Origin: Staphylococcus simulans
GTDB taxonomy: Bacteria; Bacillota; Bacilli; Staphylococcales; Staphylococcaceae
NCBI RefSeq assembly: GCF_002994445.1
Contig: NZ_MRZJ01000013.1
Span: forward strand, 1-49,670
Direction of reading: 5' to 3'
DNA: 49,670 nucleotides
A program made the translations under genes and the position numbers. Below are positions 33,675 through 45,349 of this stretch, one piece after another; positions within the stretch are counted from its first letter, which is position 1, and each line of letters begins with the position of its first letter. The notes below the pieces were generated by a model, which did not search any database, was not told the origin of the DNA, and saw only the letters and a list, made by a program, of their open reading frames with translations.

Positions 33675-35202
33675 ATCAGCATTTAGCGGTGTCATCATTT
33701 TAACTTTAGCTTTGATTGCGGTGAAAGTTCTGAGTGCGATTTATCGTGTACCGTACCAAAACGTATTAGGCGATGCAGGACTTTATGCTTATCAGCAAGT
33801 GTATCCTTTTTTATCGCTTGCGACGATATTATCTATGAATGCGATACCGAGTGCAGTCACGCAAAATTTCGGGGCGCATGCGACAGCGAAGCGGATGAGT
33901 CATGCGATGATTTGGATTCAGGGTACATGTTTTGTGCTGTTCGTACTGATTTGTCTTGGCGCACCTGTGATTGCCCATATTATGGGTGATCAGCATTTAA
34001 CACCGATGATTCGTATGGCCAGCTGCAGCTTTTTAGTTGTCGGCTGCCTAGGTGTTTTGCGCGGCAGTTTTCAAGCAAGACAGCAAATGGAATACCCGGC
34101 TTACTCTCAAGTTATCGAGCAAATTGTACGTGTAGGCATCATCTTGGTAATGATTGCGGTGTTTGCACTGTATGATTGGTCGATTTATCAAGTAGGCAAA
34201 TGGTCGATTTTAGCATCTGGACTTGGTTTCTTAGCTGCAACAATCTTTTTGAGCTGGAAACGTCCGTTTGGTTTTCAATGGACATGGCGCGAAGCAACGA
34301 TGCCAAAAGCGGTTTGGGGCCGTTTAGCCGCTGCGATTATAATTTTTTCGGTCAGTCACTTGATTGTGACGACATGGCAGTTGATGGATAGTTTCTCGGT
34401 TATCCGCACATTGCAGCATTACGGCTTGTCGTTTCATGAAGCAATTGTTCAAAAAGGCATTTACGATCGCGGGGCATCTTTTATCCAAATTGGTTTAATT
34501 GTAACGACAACGTTTTGTTTTGTGCTGATTCCGTTGTTAACCAATGCCTTTTCAGAACAGCGTTTTGAACGTATGAACCGCTATGCGGATGCGACGTTGA
34601 AAATCACGGTTACGATCAGTGTTGCAGCAGGTGTCGGTTTAATGAACCTATTACCGATTATGAACCGTGTCTTCTTTAAAAATGATGTTTTAACAGTAAC
34701 ATTAGTAATTTATATGATTACGGTGATATGTGTATCTCTGATTATGGTGAATATTGCATTGTTGGAAGTACGGGAACAATCTCGTTTGATTCTTTTTGCA
34801 TTTGCGATAGGAGCAGTTATAAAATTAGGATTGAACATTCTATTGATACCTAAGATCGGTATTGTCGGTGCAAGTATCAGTACTGTAAGTTCGCTGTGTT
34901 TATTTGCCTGTGTCTTGCAGTATCGAACATTAAAGTTTTACCGTTTACGCAATATGTCGTACTTTGTATGGAAGCTTGCGGCTGCGATGTTAGCCATGAC
35001 TGTTGCAGTACAAGCGGTGATGTATCTATGGCCGGCAGGCGGTCGTTTAATAGGTATGGCAGAGCTGCTGTCGGCAGCGGCTGCAGGTGTCATTGTGGTG
35101 ATAGCTGCTATTGTGTATTTAAACTTATTAACGTATCGAGAGTTGCAGCATATGCCGTTCGGACATAAATTGTATCGCATAAAGAAAGGACGAAAATCAT
35201 GA
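33664..35202 (+). CDS. Polysaccharide/lipid II exporter-like MOP-superfamily protein
   Basis: A 512-residue integral membrane protein of the MATE/SpoVB/MurJ fold (YabM-like), with about 12-14 hydrophobic helices. The conserved N-terminal [29 protein letters not shown] marks the SpoVB branch. Relatives flip lipid-linked cell-wall precursors. It overlaps mfd by 11 nt and its TGA overlaps the mazG ATG, so it is part of a tightly packed transcription unit. The exact substrate cannot be decided from sequence. Confidence 0.85.
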   Translation: MKRKSAFSGVIILTLALIAVKVLSAIYRVPYQNVLGDAGLYAYQQVYPFLSLATILSMNAIPSAVTQNFGAHATAKRMSHAMIWIQGTCFVLFVLICLGAPVIAHIMGDQHLTPMIRMASCSFLVVGCLGVLRGSFQARQQMEYPAYSQVIEQIVRVGIILVMIAVFALYDWSIYQVGKWSILASGLGFLAATIFLSWKRPFGFQWTWREATMPKAVWGRLAAAIIIFSVSHLIVTTWQLMDSFSVIRTLQHYGLSFHEAIVQKGIYDRGASFIQIGLIVTTTFCFVLIPLLTNAFSEQRFERMNRYADATLKITVTISVAAGVGLMNLLPIMNRVFFKNDVLTVTLVIYMITVICVSLIMVNIALLEVREQSRLILFAFAIGAVIKLGLNILLIPKIGIVGASISTVSSLCLFACVLQYRTLKFYRLRNMSYFVWKLAAAMLAMTVAVQAVMYLWPAGGRLIGMAELLSAAAAGVIVVIAAIVYLNLLTYRELQHMPFGHKLYRIKKGRKS

Positions 35203-36392
35203 GTCATACCATTACAATTGCAGGTTTAGGCAACTATGGATTAGATGAGATGCCGTTAGGCATTTATAATTATTTAACAAAGCAAACACATATTTATGCA
35301 CGTACACTGTCGCATCCGGTTGTCAAAGCACTGCAAGAGCAAGCCACACAATTGCAGTGGACGAGCTTTGATGAAGTATATGAAGACAACGATGCTTTCA
35401 GCAATGTCTATCAAACGATTGTTGATCAATTGATTGCTGCGGCACAAAAAGAAGATATTGTCTATGTTGTGCCCGGTCATCCGCGTGTAGCAGAAACTAC
35501 AACTGCATTGCTGACGGCGTATGCACAACAACATGATGATATAAAAGTCGAAGTGTTAGGCGGCAAAAGTTTTATTGATGATGTGTTTGAAGCGGTGAAA
35601 GTTGATCCTAACGAAGGATTTACTTTATTAGACGGTACAGCATTAAGTGCGAACCAATTGAATATTCGTACACACACATTGATTACACAAGTGTTCAGTG
35701 CGATGACTGCAGGAGATTTGAAATTAACATTGATGGAACGCTATGCCGATGATTACCAAGTATACATCGTAGACGGTGCACGTAATACAGGGGCAACGGT
35801 AATCGAAACACCTTTATATGAATTGGATCATCACGATGTATTCAGTAATTTAACGAGTGTGTTCTTGCCGCGTGTTGAAGATGAGGCGCTGATGCACCGC
35901 GACTTTGATTATGCGACAGAAGTGATTGATACATTAGTGGATGATGAAAAAGGCTGTCCATGGGATAAAGTGCAGACGCATGAAACACTGAAACGTTATC
36001 TGTTAGAAGAGACTTTTGAGTTGTTTGAAGCGATTGATCATGAAGATGATTGGCATATGATAGAAGAACTTGGCGATATCTTATTGCAAGTCTTGCTGCA
36101 TGCAAGTATCGGCAAAAAAGAAGGTTATATCGATATCAGTGAAGTGATTGAAAGTTTGAATGATAAAATGATTCGACGCCATCCGCATGTATTCGGAAGC
36201 GAAAATGCAGAAAATATCGATGATTTAAAAGCAATATGGTCTAATGCGAAAGCAAAAGAAGGCAAAACACCGCGTGTAAAATTTGAGAAAGTATTTGCAG
36301 ACCATTTTATGGCGTTGTATGATGAAGTCAAAAATAAAGACTATGATGAGGCACAGCTGAAGGCCTTTTTACAACAGAAAGAAGGGGAATAA
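35199..36392 (+). CDS. mazG: Fused tetrapyrrole methylase-like and MazG pyrophosphohydrolase protein (YabN)
   Basis: A two-domain protein of 397 residues. The N-terminal half (TIAGLGNYGLDEMPLG, VYVVPGHPRVAETTT) has a tetrapyrrole (SAM-dependent) methylase fold of unknown activity. The C-terminal half, from about residue 250 (GCPWDKVQTHETLKRYLLEE), is a MazG nucleoside-triphosphate pyrophosphohydrolase with the EExxE and ExxD metal motifs in LEETFELFEAI ... IEELGDILLQV. This fusion is normal in Firmicutes. ATGA overlap with the exporter. Confidence 0.93.
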   Translation: MSHTITIAGLGNYGLDEMPLGIYNYLTKQTHIYARTLSHPVVKALQEQATQLQWTSFDEVYEDNDAFSNVYQTIVDQLIAAAQKEDIVYVVPGHPRVAETTTALLTAYAQQHDDIKVEVLGGKSFIDDVFEAVKVDPNEGFTLLDGTALSANQLNIRTHTLITQVFSAMTAGDLKLTLMERYADDYQVYIVDGARNTGATVIETPLYELDHHDVFSNLTSVFLPRVEDEALMHRDFDYATEVIDTLVDDEKGCPWDKVQTHETLKRYLLEETFELFEAIDHEDDWHMIEELGDILLQVLLHASIGKKEGYIDISEVIESLNDKMIRRHPHVFGSENAENIDDLKAIWSNAKAKEGKTPRVKFEKVFADHFMALYDEVKNKDYDEAQLKAFLQQKEGE

Positions 36393-36393
36393 C

Positions 36394-36660
36394 GTGAGAT
36401 TAGACAAATATTTAAAAGTATCTCGTTTAATCAAACGCCGTACTTTAGCGAAAGAAGTCAGCGACCAAGGACGTGTGCAGGTCAACGGCAATACAGCTAA
36501 AGCAGGTACGGATGTCAAAATCGGTGATGAAATTGTCATTCGTTTCGGGCAACGTGTGATTACTATTCATGTCACTGGATTAAGCGAACATGCATCGAAA
36601 GAAAATGCGAAAGGCATGTATGAATTAGTAAAAGAAGAGCGTATTAATGAGAATGACTAA
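36394..36660 (+). CDS. rqcP: S4-domain RNA-binding protein RqcP (YabO)
   Basis: An 88-residue S4 RNA-binding protein, homologue of Bacillus YabO/RqcP. It binds P-site tRNA on stalled 50S subunits and works with RqcH to add C-terminal alanine tails in ribosome quality control. The S4 motif is RLDKYLKVSRLIKRRTLA ... RVQVNGN. Translation begins at GTG 36394, two bases after the mazG stop, with GAAGGGGAAT ahead. divIC follows after 13 nt. Confidence 0.9.
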   Translation: MRLDKYLKVSRLIKRRTLAKEVSDQGRVQVNGNTAKAGTDVKIGDEIVIRFGQRVITIHVTGLSEHASKENAKGMYELVKEERINEND

Positions 36661-36673
36661 GGAGTGACGGACC

Positions 36674-37051
36674 ATGAATAGAAAAGTAGAGCATATGGAA
36701 AACAGATATATTGAAAATGAAAACCGCAAGAAAAAGCAGCGCGAAATGAAAAAGCGCGTGGTTAAACGTCGTATTATGCTCTTTGCGGGAATTTTGCTCG
36801 CAATTATCATTGTCCTTTCTATTATGGTTATCTCTCAAACCAAAAGTAATGCAGATGATGCAAAAGAACGTAAAGCGAAAGAAGAAAAGTTCCAAAAACA
36901 ACAAGATGAAGAAATTGCGTTGAAGGAACAGCTGAACAATTTGAATAACAAAGAATATATTGAGAAAGTCGCACGAGATGATTATTATTTAAGCAACGAC
37001 GGAGAAGTGATATTCAAGCTTCCTGAAGATAGGAAAAAAGACAAAAAGTAA
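36674..37051 (+). CDS. divIC: Cell division protein DivIC
   Basis: An FtsB/DivIC-family divisome protein (125 residues). A basic cytoplasmic N-terminus (NRKKKQREMKKRVVKRR), one membrane helix (about 34-53, IMLFAGILLAIIIVLSIMVI) and an extracytoplasmic coiled coil (60-95) lead to the conserved YIEKVARDDYYL segment. It works with DivIB and FtsL in septum assembly. GGAGTGA lies 6-8 nt before the ATG. Confidence 0.94.
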   Translation: MNRKVEHMENRYIENENRKKKQREMKKRVVKRRIMLFAGILLAIIIVLSIMVISQTKSNADDAKERKAKEEKFQKQQDEEIALKEQLNNLNNKEYIEKVARDDYYLSNDGEVIFKLPEDRKKDKK

Positions 37052-37112
37052 GGTCATGCGTGTGTTAAAAATGATAAAATCATAATATCTCATTGAATTA
37101 ACTGATATGCCA

Positions 37113-37141
37113 TTGTTAAATTAAGACAACAAGCATATAAT
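37113..37141 (+). promoter_or_regulatory. Promoter of the S1-domain gene
   Basis: TTGTTA (37113-37118) and a perfect TATAAT (37136-37141), spaced by 17 nt. Confidence 0.75.
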
Positions 37142-37185
37142 AGAGTTAAGTAAAATTGAAAGAAATCGGAGGATTTATTTAGGAT

Positions 37186-37596
37186 ATGTCAATCGAAGTA
37201 GGAAGCAAGCTTAAAGGGAAAGTCACTGGTATCAAGAAATTTGGTGCGTTTGTAGAATTGCCTGAAGGGAAAAGTGGCTTAGTTCACATCAGTGAAGTTG
37301 CAGACAATTATGTTGAAAATGTAGAGGATCACTTGTCTGTTGGAGATGAAGTAGAAGTTAAGGTACTATCTGTTGCTGACGACGGCAAGATTAGTCTTTC
37401 AATTAAAAAAGCGAAAGATCGTCCAAAAAGACAACATCATAGAGGCGGCGGCCATGGTCATGGCAAACCTGCGCACAATAAACCAGAGGACTTTGAAAAG
37501 AAATTAAGCAACTTCTTAAAAGATAGCGAAGAGAAAATGACGTCTATCAAACGCCAAGCTGAATCACGCCGCGGCGGAAGAGGTTCAAGACGATAA
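37186..37596 (+). CDS. S1-domain RNA-binding protein (YabR/CvfD type)
   Basis: A 136-residue protein with one S1 domain (about 5-75: GSKLKGKVTGIKKFGAFVEL ... GLVHISEVAD). A low-complexity basic tail follows (HHRGGGHGHGK and a final RRGGRGSRR). Such proteins bind RNA and associate with ribosomes; in other Firmicutes they act as post-transcriptional regulators of stress and virulence genes. GGAGGA (37168-37173) lies 12 nt before ATG 37186. It has its own promoter and terminator. Confidence 0.88.
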   Translation: MSIEVGSKLKGKVTGIKKFGAFVELPEGKSGLVHISEVADNYVENVEDHLSVGDEVEVKVLSVADDGKISLSIKKAKDRPKRQHHRGGGHGHGKPAHNKPEDFEKKLSNFLKDSEEKMTSIKRQAESRRGGRGSRR

Positions 37597-37607
37597 TTCA
37601 ACATACA

Positions 37608-37645
37608 GAAGATGACTGTTTCGCGATGGAACAGTCTTCTTTTAT
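37608..37645 (+). terminator. Terminator after the S1-domain gene
   Basis: GACTGTT (37614-37620) pairs with AACAGTC (37630-37636), extended by GAA/TTC over a short bulge, then TTTTATTTTTT. Confidence 0.8.
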
Positions 37646-37732
37646 TTTTTCGTCATTTTAAAGTTTTAATGTTTGGAACAATACACACTGTCAGCACAAC
37701 AGCATTAAGCAAACCAATGAAGAGGTGCAGAT

Positions 37733-39013
37733 ATGAATATTTATACAGAAGGCTGGTCGAAAAACGACCATCTGGTCGTAGCAGTTTCCACAGGTATAGA
37801 TAGTATGGTGCTGCTGCAATTATTAATAACGAAATTACAACATACATATCGGCAAGTGACCGTCTTGCATGTCAATCATGGTTTGCGTGACGCTTCAGCG
37901 GAGGAAGAAGCCTTTTTGAGCCGTTATTGCACAACACATCATATCCCGCTTCGCGTACACCATCTAGACCTTTCTGCCTTAACAGAACAAGGTAAGAGTA
38001 TTCAGCATGAAGCACGACAGCAGCGTTATGCATGGTTTACAGAAGTCATCAAAGCTTTGAATGCAGATGTCTTAATGACAGCGCATCATCAAGACGATCA
38101 GCTAGAGACCATTTTTTATCGTGTGATGACCGGAAGAACAACCAGAAGCCGTCTTGGGATGGAAGCAGTTGAGCAAAGAGAAGGTTATCGTTTAGTACGT
38201 CCGCTGCTGAATGTCAGTAAAGCAGACATTCAAGTCTATCAAGCACAACACCAAGTGCCTTATTATGAAGATGCATCTAATCAAGATAATCATTATGTGC
38301 GTAATGATATCCGCAATCGTATCTTTCCGATGATTAATGAGAATCCTCAGTTGGATACAGAGCAGCTGCTGAAGCTCAAAGCGTGGCATGATGCACAATT
38401 CGATGCATTAAAACAAAACGCAGCAGCATTTCTTAAACAGCATACAGTTCAAACCGAGCATAGTATTTCTGTTGAGCGCACCGCATTTAATGCGTTGAAC
38501 CATGCACAAAAAACAATTGTAATGGATGAATTGTTAGCAGGGTACACAAAAGCAGCGCCGATTTCAGAACATGCTTATGAAGCATGGTTTGCGCAAATTG
38601 AAAATTCTCAAGCACAAGCAGTAATTTATTCGTCAGATAAATGGAATATTCAAATTGTGTATGATAAATTTATAATAATGGGTTTCACAAAAGAAGCGTT
38701 ATCAACACAACGGGTGCTACAACCAGGCAATTATGATTTTGGTACATATCAAATTATAGTTCATGATGAAATTGCGCATGAGGACTTCCCATTAGCAATA
38801 CGAACCAGACAACCTGGAGACCGTTTTGTATTGCCCAACTTAGAAGGCCATCAGAAAGTCAATCGCTTGATGATCAACCGCAAAGTTCCGAAATACGAAC
38901 GTGAGCGGTTGCCCATATTGCTGAATAAACAAGGGGAGATTATCGCAGTGGGTACATTGTACACTGCACCGAAATACGAAGGGAAATTAGAGATAATAAA
39001 AATAGGAGTGTAG
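37733..39013 (+). CDS. tilS: tRNA(Ile)-lysidine synthetase
   Basis: Converts C34 of tRNA-Ile(CAU) to lysidine so it reads AUA. It has 426 residues. The PP-loop ATP motif is STGIDS at 19-24 (VAVSTGIDSMVLL), a mild variant of SGGxDS that S. aureus shares. AHHQDDQLET and DxSNxxxxYxRNxIR (DASNQDNHYVRNDIRN) are the other catalytic segments. A C-terminal tRNA-binding domain follows. GAGGTG lies just before the ATG. hpt follows after 6 nt, then ftsH, the usual order. Confidence 0.95.
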   Translation: MNIYTEGWSKNDHLVVAVSTGIDSMVLLQLLITKLQHTYRQVTVLHVNHGLRDASAEEEAFLSRYCTTHHIPLRVHHLDLSALTEQGKSIQHEARQQRYAWFTEVIKALNADVLMTAHHQDDQLETIFYRVMTGRTTRSRLGMEAVEQREGYRLVRPLLNVSKADIQVYQAQHQVPYYEDASNQDNHYVRNDIRNRIFPMINENPQLDTEQLLKLKAWHDAQFDALKQNAAAFLKQHTVQTEHSISVERTAFNALNHAQKTIVMDELLAGYTKAAPISEHAYEAWFAQIENSQAQAVIYSSDKWNIQIVYDKFIIMGFTKEALSTQRVLQPGNYDFGTYQIIVHDEIAHEDFPLAIRTRQPGDRFVLPNLEGHQKVNRLMINRKVPKYERERLPILLNKQGEIIAVGTLYTAPKYEGKLEIIKIGV

Positions 39014-39019
39014 CCGAAA

Positions 39020-39562
39020 ATGAAGGACGATTTAAAAGAAGTACTAATGACAGAAGATGAGATTCAACAGATTTGTCGTGAATTAGGTGCAAAAATCACA
39101 GAGGACTATGCGGATAAAAATCTTGTTTGTATAGGTATCTTAAAAGGTTCAGCAATGTTCATGTCGGATTTAATCAAGCGTATTGATACGCATCTTTCCA
39201 TTGATTTTATGGATGTATCAAGTTATCACGGCGGAACAGAATCAACAGGAGAAGTTAAAATTTTAAAAGATTTAGGCAGTTCAATCGAAAATAAAGATGT
39301 ATTGATTGTCGAAGATATTCTTGAAACAGGTACAACTTTGAAATCGATTACTGAATTGTTAAAATCACGTCGTGTGAATTCGTTAGAAATCGTAACGTTA
39401 TTAGATAAACCTAACCGCCGTAAAGCAGACATTGAAGCAAAATATGTCGGCCGCAAAATTCCAGATGAATTTGTGGTAGGTTATGGTTTGGATTATGCAG
39501 AGTATTATCGTAATCTTCCGTACATCGGAGCGTTGAAACCGGAAGTTTACCAAAACAAATAA
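39020..39562 (+). CDS. hpt: Hypoxanthine phosphoribosyltransferase
   Basis: Salvages hypoxanthine and guanine to IMP and GMP using PRPP. It has 180 residues. The PRPP loop is EDILETGTT at 98-106, with the flexible loop near SSYHGGTES (67-75) and the base-contacting segment DKPNRRK. AGGAGTG at 39004-39010 precedes ATG 39020. It lies between tilS and ftsH, as in other Firmicutes. Confidence 0.96.
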   Translation: MKDDLKEVLMTEDEIQQICRELGAKITEDYADKNLVCIGILKGSAMFMSDLIKRIDTHLSIDFMDVSSYHGGTESTGEVKILKDLGSSIENKDVLIVEDILETGTTLKSITELLKSRRVNSLEIVTLLDKPNRRKADIEAKYVGRKIPDEFVVGYGLDYAEYYRNLPYIGALKPEVYQNK

Positions 39563-39601
39563 ACATTCGAATAACATAGATGGCTTACTTTTTCTACAAA
39601 G

Positions 39602-39630
39602 TTGAAATACTAGCCATTAAAAGTTATATT
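39602..39630 (+). promoter_or_regulatory. ftsH promoter
   Basis: TTGAAA (39602-39607) and TATATT (39625-39630) at 17-nt spacing, about 50 nt ahead of the ftsH ATG. I saw no CtsR or CIRCE operator. Confidence 0.7.
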
Positions 39631-39679
39631 GTGTTACAATTTTTGTTAGTTTTATTATTGGAGTAGGAGGAAAAAACGC

Positions 39680-41785
39680 ATGCAGAAAGCTTTTCGCAAT
39701 GTGCTTGTAATCGCAATCATTGGCGTTTTTATATTCGGTTTATTTTCCTGGCTGAATGGTAACGGCAATATGCCGAAACAACTATCATATTCACAGTTCT
39801 TCGAAAAACTCGAAAAAGGCGATTTGAAATCATTAGAAATCCAGCCTGAGCAGAACGTTTATATGGTAACTGGAAAGACCAAGAACGGTGAAGATTATTC
39901 TTCAACGATGTTATATAATAACGAAAAAGACTTGCAGAAAGTCACAGATGAAGCACAAAAACAAAAAGATTTAAAATTTACAGTTAAAGAAGAAGAAAAA
40001 CAAAGTGTATTTGTAAGTATTCTTTCAACGTTGATTCCAGTATTGGTTATTGCTTTATTATTCATATTCTTCCTTAGTCAAGCACAAGGCGGCGGAGGCG
40101 GCGGACGTATGATGAACTTTGGTAAATCCAAAGCGAAGATGTACGACAACCAAAAACGCCGTGTACGTTTCTCTGATGTAGCCGGTGCAGATGAGGAAAA
40201 ACAAGAATTAATCGAAATTGTCGACTTCTTGAAAGATAATAAGAAATTTAAGGAAATGGGATCAAGAATCCCTAAAGGGGTACTCTTAGTGGGCCCTCCA
40301 GGTACAGGTAAAACATTGCTTGCCCGTGCTGTAGCTGGTGAAGCGGGTGTACCGTTCTTCACTATCAGCGGTTCTGACTTCGTAGAAATGTTCGTTGGTG
40401 TCGGTGCCAGCCGTGTCCGCGACTTATTCGAAAATGCGAAGAAAAACGCACCTTGTATCATCTTTATTGATGAGATTGACGCAGTGGGTCGTCAACGTGG
40501 TGCCGGTGTCGGCGGCGGTCACGATGAACGTGAGCAAACGCTGAACCAATTATTAGTTGAAATGGATGGCTTCGGCGAAAACGAAGGCATTATCATGATT
40601 GCGGCAACAAACCGTCCTGATATCCTTGATCCAGCCTTACTTCGTCCAGGTCGTTTCGACCGTCAAATTCAAGTGGGTCGTCCGGATGTTAAAGGCCGTG
40701 AAGCGATTCTTTACGTACATGCCAGAAACAAACCGCTTGATGAAACAGTAGACTTAAAAGCGATTGCGCAAAGAACACCAGGTTTCTCTGGTGCCGATTT
40801 AGAAAACTTGCTGAACGAAGCGTCATTAATTGCAGTGCGCGACGGCAAGAAGAAAATCGATATGCGAGATATTGAAGAAGCAACTGACCGTGTTATTGCA
40901 GGTCCAGCTAAGAAATCTCGTGTTATTTCTGAAAAAGAACGCAATATCGTTGCACACCACGAAGCAGGTCATACAATTATCGGTATGGTACTGGATGAAG
41001 CGGAAGTCGTACATAAAGTTACGATTGTACCGCGTGGTCAAGCAGGCGGCTATGCAATGATGCTGCCTAAGCAAGATCGTTTCTTAATGACAGAACCAGA
41101 ATTGCTTGATAAGATTTGCGGATTGCTCGGTGGTCGTGTATCTGAAGATATCAACTTTAATGAAGTGTCTACAGGTGCTTCAAACGACTTCGAACGTGCA
41201 ACACAAATTGCGCGCTCAATGGTAACTGAATACGGTATGAGTAAGAAACTCGGACCGATGCAGTTTACGAAGAGCGGCGGTCAAGTCTTCTTAGGTAAAG
41301 ATATGCAAGGCGAACCAGAATACTCTGGTCAAATCGCATATGAAATCGATAAAGAAGTTCAACGTATCATTAAAGAACAATATGAACGTTGTAAACAAAT
41401 CTTGCTTGAGCACGAAGATCAGCTTAAATTGATTGCGAAGACATTGTTAACAGAGGAAACATTGGTTCGCGAACAAATCCATTCATTATTCTACGAAGGC
41501 AAATTGCCTGAAGTGAATTATGAAGATGCAAAAGTTGTGAAACAAGGCGGCGAAGAATTCCAAGAAGGCAAATTCGGAAAATCTTACGACGAAATCCTTG
41601 ATGAAGTGCGCGAAGATGACAAGAAACACCAAGCAGAAGATGCTGAATTAGATGAACAAGAAAAACGTCAAAAAGAAGAAGAAGCACATCAAGATGGATC
41701 TACTCATGCAGATGAATCATCTGAAGATGAAACAAAGCATGATAACCATGATGCTGATGATTCTGACAGACGTACTGACAAATAA
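39680..41785 (+). CDS. ftsH: Membrane-bound ATP-dependent zinc metalloprotease FtsH
   Basis: Degrades unstable or misassembled membrane and cytosolic proteins. It has 701 residues: membrane helices at about 7-26 and 113-133 flank an extracytoplasmic domain. A glycine-rich stretch precedes the AAA+ module: Walker A GPPGTGKT (205-212), Walker B FIDEID (262-267), arginine fingers in RPGRFDR. The protease domain has HEAGH at 427-431. The C-terminus is long, acidic and disordered. GGAGGAAAAAACGC lies before ATG 39680. Confidence 0.97.
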   Translation: MQKAFRNVLVIAIIGVFIFGLFSWLNGNGNMPKQLSYSQFFEKLEKGDLKSLEIQPEQNVYMVTGKTKNGEDYSSTMLYNNEKDLQKVTDEAQKQKDLKFTVKEEEKQSVFVSILSTLIPVLVIALLFIFFLSQAQGGGGGGRMMNFGKSKAKMYDNQKRRVRFSDVAGADEEKQELIEIVDFLKDNKKFKEMGSRIPKGVLLVGPPGTGKTLLARAVAGEAGVPFFTISGSDFVEMFVGVGASRVRDLFENAKKNAPCIIFIDEIDAVGRQRGAGVGGGHDEREQTLNQLLVEMDGFGENEGIIMIAATNRPDILDPALLRPGRFDRQIQVGRPDVKGREAILYVHARNKPLDETVDLKAIAQRTPGFSGADLENLLNEASLIAVRDGKKKIDMRDIEEATDRVIAGPAKKSRVISEKERNIVAHHEAGHTIIGMVLDEAEVVHKVTIVPRGQAGGYAMMLPKQDRFLMTEPELLDKICGLLGGRVSEDINFNEVSTGASNDFERATQIARSMVTEYGMSKKLGPMQFTKSGGQVFLGKDMQGEPEYSGQIAYEIDKEVQRIIKEQYERCKQILLEHEDQLKLIAKTLLTEETLVREQIHSLFYEGKLPEVNYEDAKVVKQGGEEFQEGKFGKSYDEILDEVREDDKKHQAEDAELDEQEKRQKEEEAHQDGSTHADESSEDETKHDNHDADDSDRRTDK

Positions 41786-41821
41786 GACAGTTCTATTGTC
41801 TGAAACTAAATAATGTAGTTT

Positions 41822-41868
41822 AAAATCTCTTTCTGCTATGATTAGGAATACGCAGAAAGAGATTTTTT
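41822..41868 (+). terminator. ftsH terminator
   Basis: AATCTCTTTCTGC (41824-41836) pairs with GCAGAAAGAGATT (41852-41864), a perfect 13-bp stem, then TTTT. Confidence 0.92.
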
Positions 41869-41932
41869 AAGCTGAAATGAACATGCAGACGCAGTGAAAA
41901 TAGAAATTTCAAAGGAAAAAGGAGTAGCTCAA

Positions 41933-42820
41933 ATGACTCAAGATTATATAGTAAAGGCACTAGCATTTGATGGTGATATCCGAGCTTATGCAGCAGTCAC
42001 TACGAATACAGTGCAAGAAGGACAAACAAGACATTACACATGGCCGACTGCTTCAGCGGCTTTAGGCCGTACGATGACTGCGACAGCTATGATGGGCGCA
42101 ATGTTAAAAGGCGATCAGAAATTAACTGTAACAGTAGACGGACACGGACCAATCGGACGTATTGTCGCAGATGCTAATGCAAAAGGGGATATTCGTGCAT
42201 ATGTAACGAACCCGCAAACACACTTCCCGCTTAATGACCAGGGCAAATTGGATGTACGCCGTGCTGTAGGTACAGATGGTACCTTAACAGTAGTTAAAGA
42301 TGTCGGTATGAAAGATTACTTCTCTGGATCTAGTCCGATTGTTTCAGGCGAATTAGGTGAAGACTTCACATATTATTATGCGACAAGTGAACAAGTTCCT
42401 TCATCAGTAGGACTAGGTGTATTAGTCAATCCGGATAATTCAATCAAAGCAGCAGGCGGCTTTATCATCCAAGTTATGCCGAATGCCAAAGAAGAAACAA
42501 TCGAAAAAGTAGAACAGGCAATTACACACATGACACCTGTTTCTCAATTAATCGACCAAGGCTTGTCTCCTGAAGAATTGTTAATTGAAATTTTGGGAGA
42601 AGAGCATGTGAAATTCTTAGAAACAGCACCGGTAAGATTTGAATGCAACTGCAGTCATGAAAAATTCTTGAATGCGATCAAAGGGTTAGGCGAAGCGGAA
42701 ATCCAAAGCATGATTGATGAAGATCACGGGGCAGAAGCAGAATGTCATTTCTGCCGTTCGAAATATCATTACAGTGAAGCGGAACTTCAAGGTTTGATTG
42801 AAGAGCTGCAAGCAAAATAA
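41933..42820 (+). CDS. hslO: Redox-regulated chaperone Hsp33
   Basis: Hsp33 (295 residues) is activated by oxidation of a zinc centre to hold unfolding proteins. The zinc ligands are the two motifs CNC (in FECNCSHEK) and CHFC near the C-terminus, the expected CxC-CxxC arrangement. ATG 41933 has AAGGAGTAG ahead and matches staphylococcal Hsp33 starts; an upstream in-frame GTG at 41894 would add residues without a good signal. It lies between ftsH and cysK, as usual. Confidence 0.95.
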   Translation: MTQDYIVKALAFDGDIRAYAAVTTNTVQEGQTRHYTWPTASAALGRTMTATAMMGAMLKGDQKLTVTVDGHGPIGRIVADANAKGDIRAYVTNPQTHFPLNDQGKLDVRRAVGTDGTLTVVKDVGMKDYFSGSSPIVSGELGEDFTYYYATSEQVPSSVGLGVLVNPDNSIKAAGGFIIQVMPNAKEETIEKVEQAITHMTPVSQLIDQGLSPEELLIEILGEEHVKFLETAPVRFECNCSHEKFLNAIKGLGEAEIQSMIDEDHGAEAECHFCRSKYHYSEAELQGLIEELQAK

Positions 42821-42829
42821 ATATTTTTT

Positions 42830-42860
42830 AAAGCTGGGGCATAAAAGGCTCTGGCTTTTT
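42830..42860 (+). terminator. hslO terminator
   Basis: AAAGCTGGGGC (42830-42840) pairs with GCTCTGGCTTT (42848-42858) with three G-T pairs, followed by TTT. It belongs to the GCTGGGGC-type hairpins common in staphylococci. Confidence 0.75.
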
Positions 42861-43110
42861 TGCTTTTTTCAGCTGATTTTTCAAAAGGTTTCTTTTTTAC
42901 AAAATAGGAAATAATTAAGAGTAGAGACAATGAACTTGTAGAATGTCATACAAGTTTGATAAAATAACAATATCCGATGAGATAGATAAGGTTTAGTAGA
43001 AATAAAATCATATATTTAAGTATCAGAATGGCGTTGTTTTTGGGGTGTAATGGATAACAAGGTTCTGGTAGCTTATTTAAATAACTTTCAAGAATAAAGG
43101 AGCGTTTTTT

Positions 43111-44046
43111 ATGGCAAAGAAACCTGTAGATAACATTACTCAAATTATTGGGGATACACCAGTTGTTAAATTAAACAATGTTGTACCTGAAGATGCAGCT
43201 GACATTTACGTTAAGTTAGAATATCAAAACCCAGGCGGCTCAGTTAAAGACCGTATCGCATTAGCAATGGTTGAACAAGCTGAGAAAGACGGTAAAATCA
43301 AACCAGGAGACACACTTGTTGAACCTACAAGCGGCAACACAGGTATCGGTTTAGCATTCGTTGCAGCAGCAAAAGGTTATAAAGCTGTATTTACAATGCC
43401 TGAAACAATGAGTCTTGAACGTCGCAACTTATTAAAAGCTTACGGTGCAGAAGTTGTTTTAACACCGGGCTCAGAAGCGATGAAAGGCGCAATCAAAAAA
43501 GCAAAAGAATTAAAAGAAAAATACGGTTACTATGAACCGCAACAATTCGAAAACCCAGCTAACCCTCGTATTCACGAACTAACAACTGGTCCTGAACTTG
43601 TAGAACAATTCGAAGGCCGCACAATCGATGCATTCTTAGCAGGTGTAGGTACTGGCGGTACTTTATCAGGCGCAGGCAAAGTGTTAAAAGAAAAATATCC
43701 TGACATTGATATTGTAGCTATCGAACCTGAAGGCTCACCTGTATTAAGCGGCGGAGAACCAGGTCCTCATAAATTACAAGGTTTAGGTGCAGGTTTTGTT
43801 CCTGACACATTGAACACTGAAATTTATGACGAAGTAATTAAAGTAGGCAACGATATTGCGATGGAAACTGCACGCAAAGTTGCGAAAGAAGAAGGTATCT
43901 TAGCAGGTATTTCTTCTGGTGCTGCAATCCATGCTGCAATTCAAAAAGCAAAAGAATTAGGTAAAGGCAAAACAGTTGTAACTGTATTACCAAGTAATGG
44001 TGAACGTTACCTATCAACACCTTTATATTCTTTCGAAGAAAAATAA
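43111..44046 (+). CDS. cysK: Cysteine synthase (O-acetylserine sulfhydrylase)
   Basis: Makes cysteine from O-acetylserine and sulphide. It has 311 residues. The PLP lysine is K46 in GGSVKDRIA. The substrate loop TSGNTG and the phosphate-binding GTGGT are present, with IEPEGSPVL the variable segment. AAAGGAGCG precedes ATG 43111. The 250-nt gap ahead holds no T-box; it contains the palindrome TTATTTAAATAA (43073-43084) just before the ribosome site. In staphylococci cysK is CymR-controlled, and I could not confirm a CymR box. Confidence 0.95.
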   Translation: MAKKPVDNITQIIGDTPVVKLNNVVPEDAADIYVKLEYQNPGGSVKDRIALAMVEQAEKDGKIKPGDTLVEPTSGNTGIGLAFVAAAKGYKAVFTMPETMSLERRNLLKAYGAEVVLTPGSEAMKGAIKKAKELKEKYGYYEPQQFENPANPRIHELTTGPELVEQFEGRTIDAFLAGVGTGGTLSGAGKVLKEKYPDIDIVAIEPEGSPVLSGGEPGPHKLQGLGAGFVPDTLNTEIYDEVIKVGNDIAMETARKVAKEEGILAGISSGAAIHAAIQKAKELGKGKTVVTVLPSNGERYLSTPLYSFEEK

Positions 44047-44060
44047 TGAGATAGTATCAC

Positions 44061-44107
44061 AACTGCCGGTTAAATTCCTCTTTGAGGAATTGCACGGCAG
44101 TTTTTTT
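44061..44107 (+). terminator. cysK terminator
   Basis: AACTGCCG (44061-44068) pairs with CGGCAGTT (44095-44102), with an inner AATTCCTC/GAGGAATT stem; TTTTT follows. Confidence 0.92.
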
Positions 44108-44155
44108 ATTGAAGGTCTTGATCGAACACTCGGGGTCGGTCATTAATCAAAAATT

Positions 44156-44164
44156 TGATATAAT
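44156..44164 (+). promoter_or_regulatory. folP promoter
   Basis: An extended -10 box, TGATATAAT, 31 nt before the folP ATG. The -35 region is weak. Confidence 0.5.
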
Positions 44165-44168
44165 ATAA

Positions 44169-45341
<1,173 letters not shown>

Positions 45342-45349
<8 letters not shown>

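Noticed and set aside
37612..37803. Short plus-strand frame between the S1 gene and tilS
   Set aside because: It starts inside the terminator hairpin and runs into tilS in the wrong frame; nothing supports translation.
42861..43110. T-box or riboswitch before cysK
   Set aside because: The AGAGTAGAG-like string is suggestive, but no specifier domain, antiterminator or terminator can be drawn; only an AT palindrome at 43073-43084 remains.
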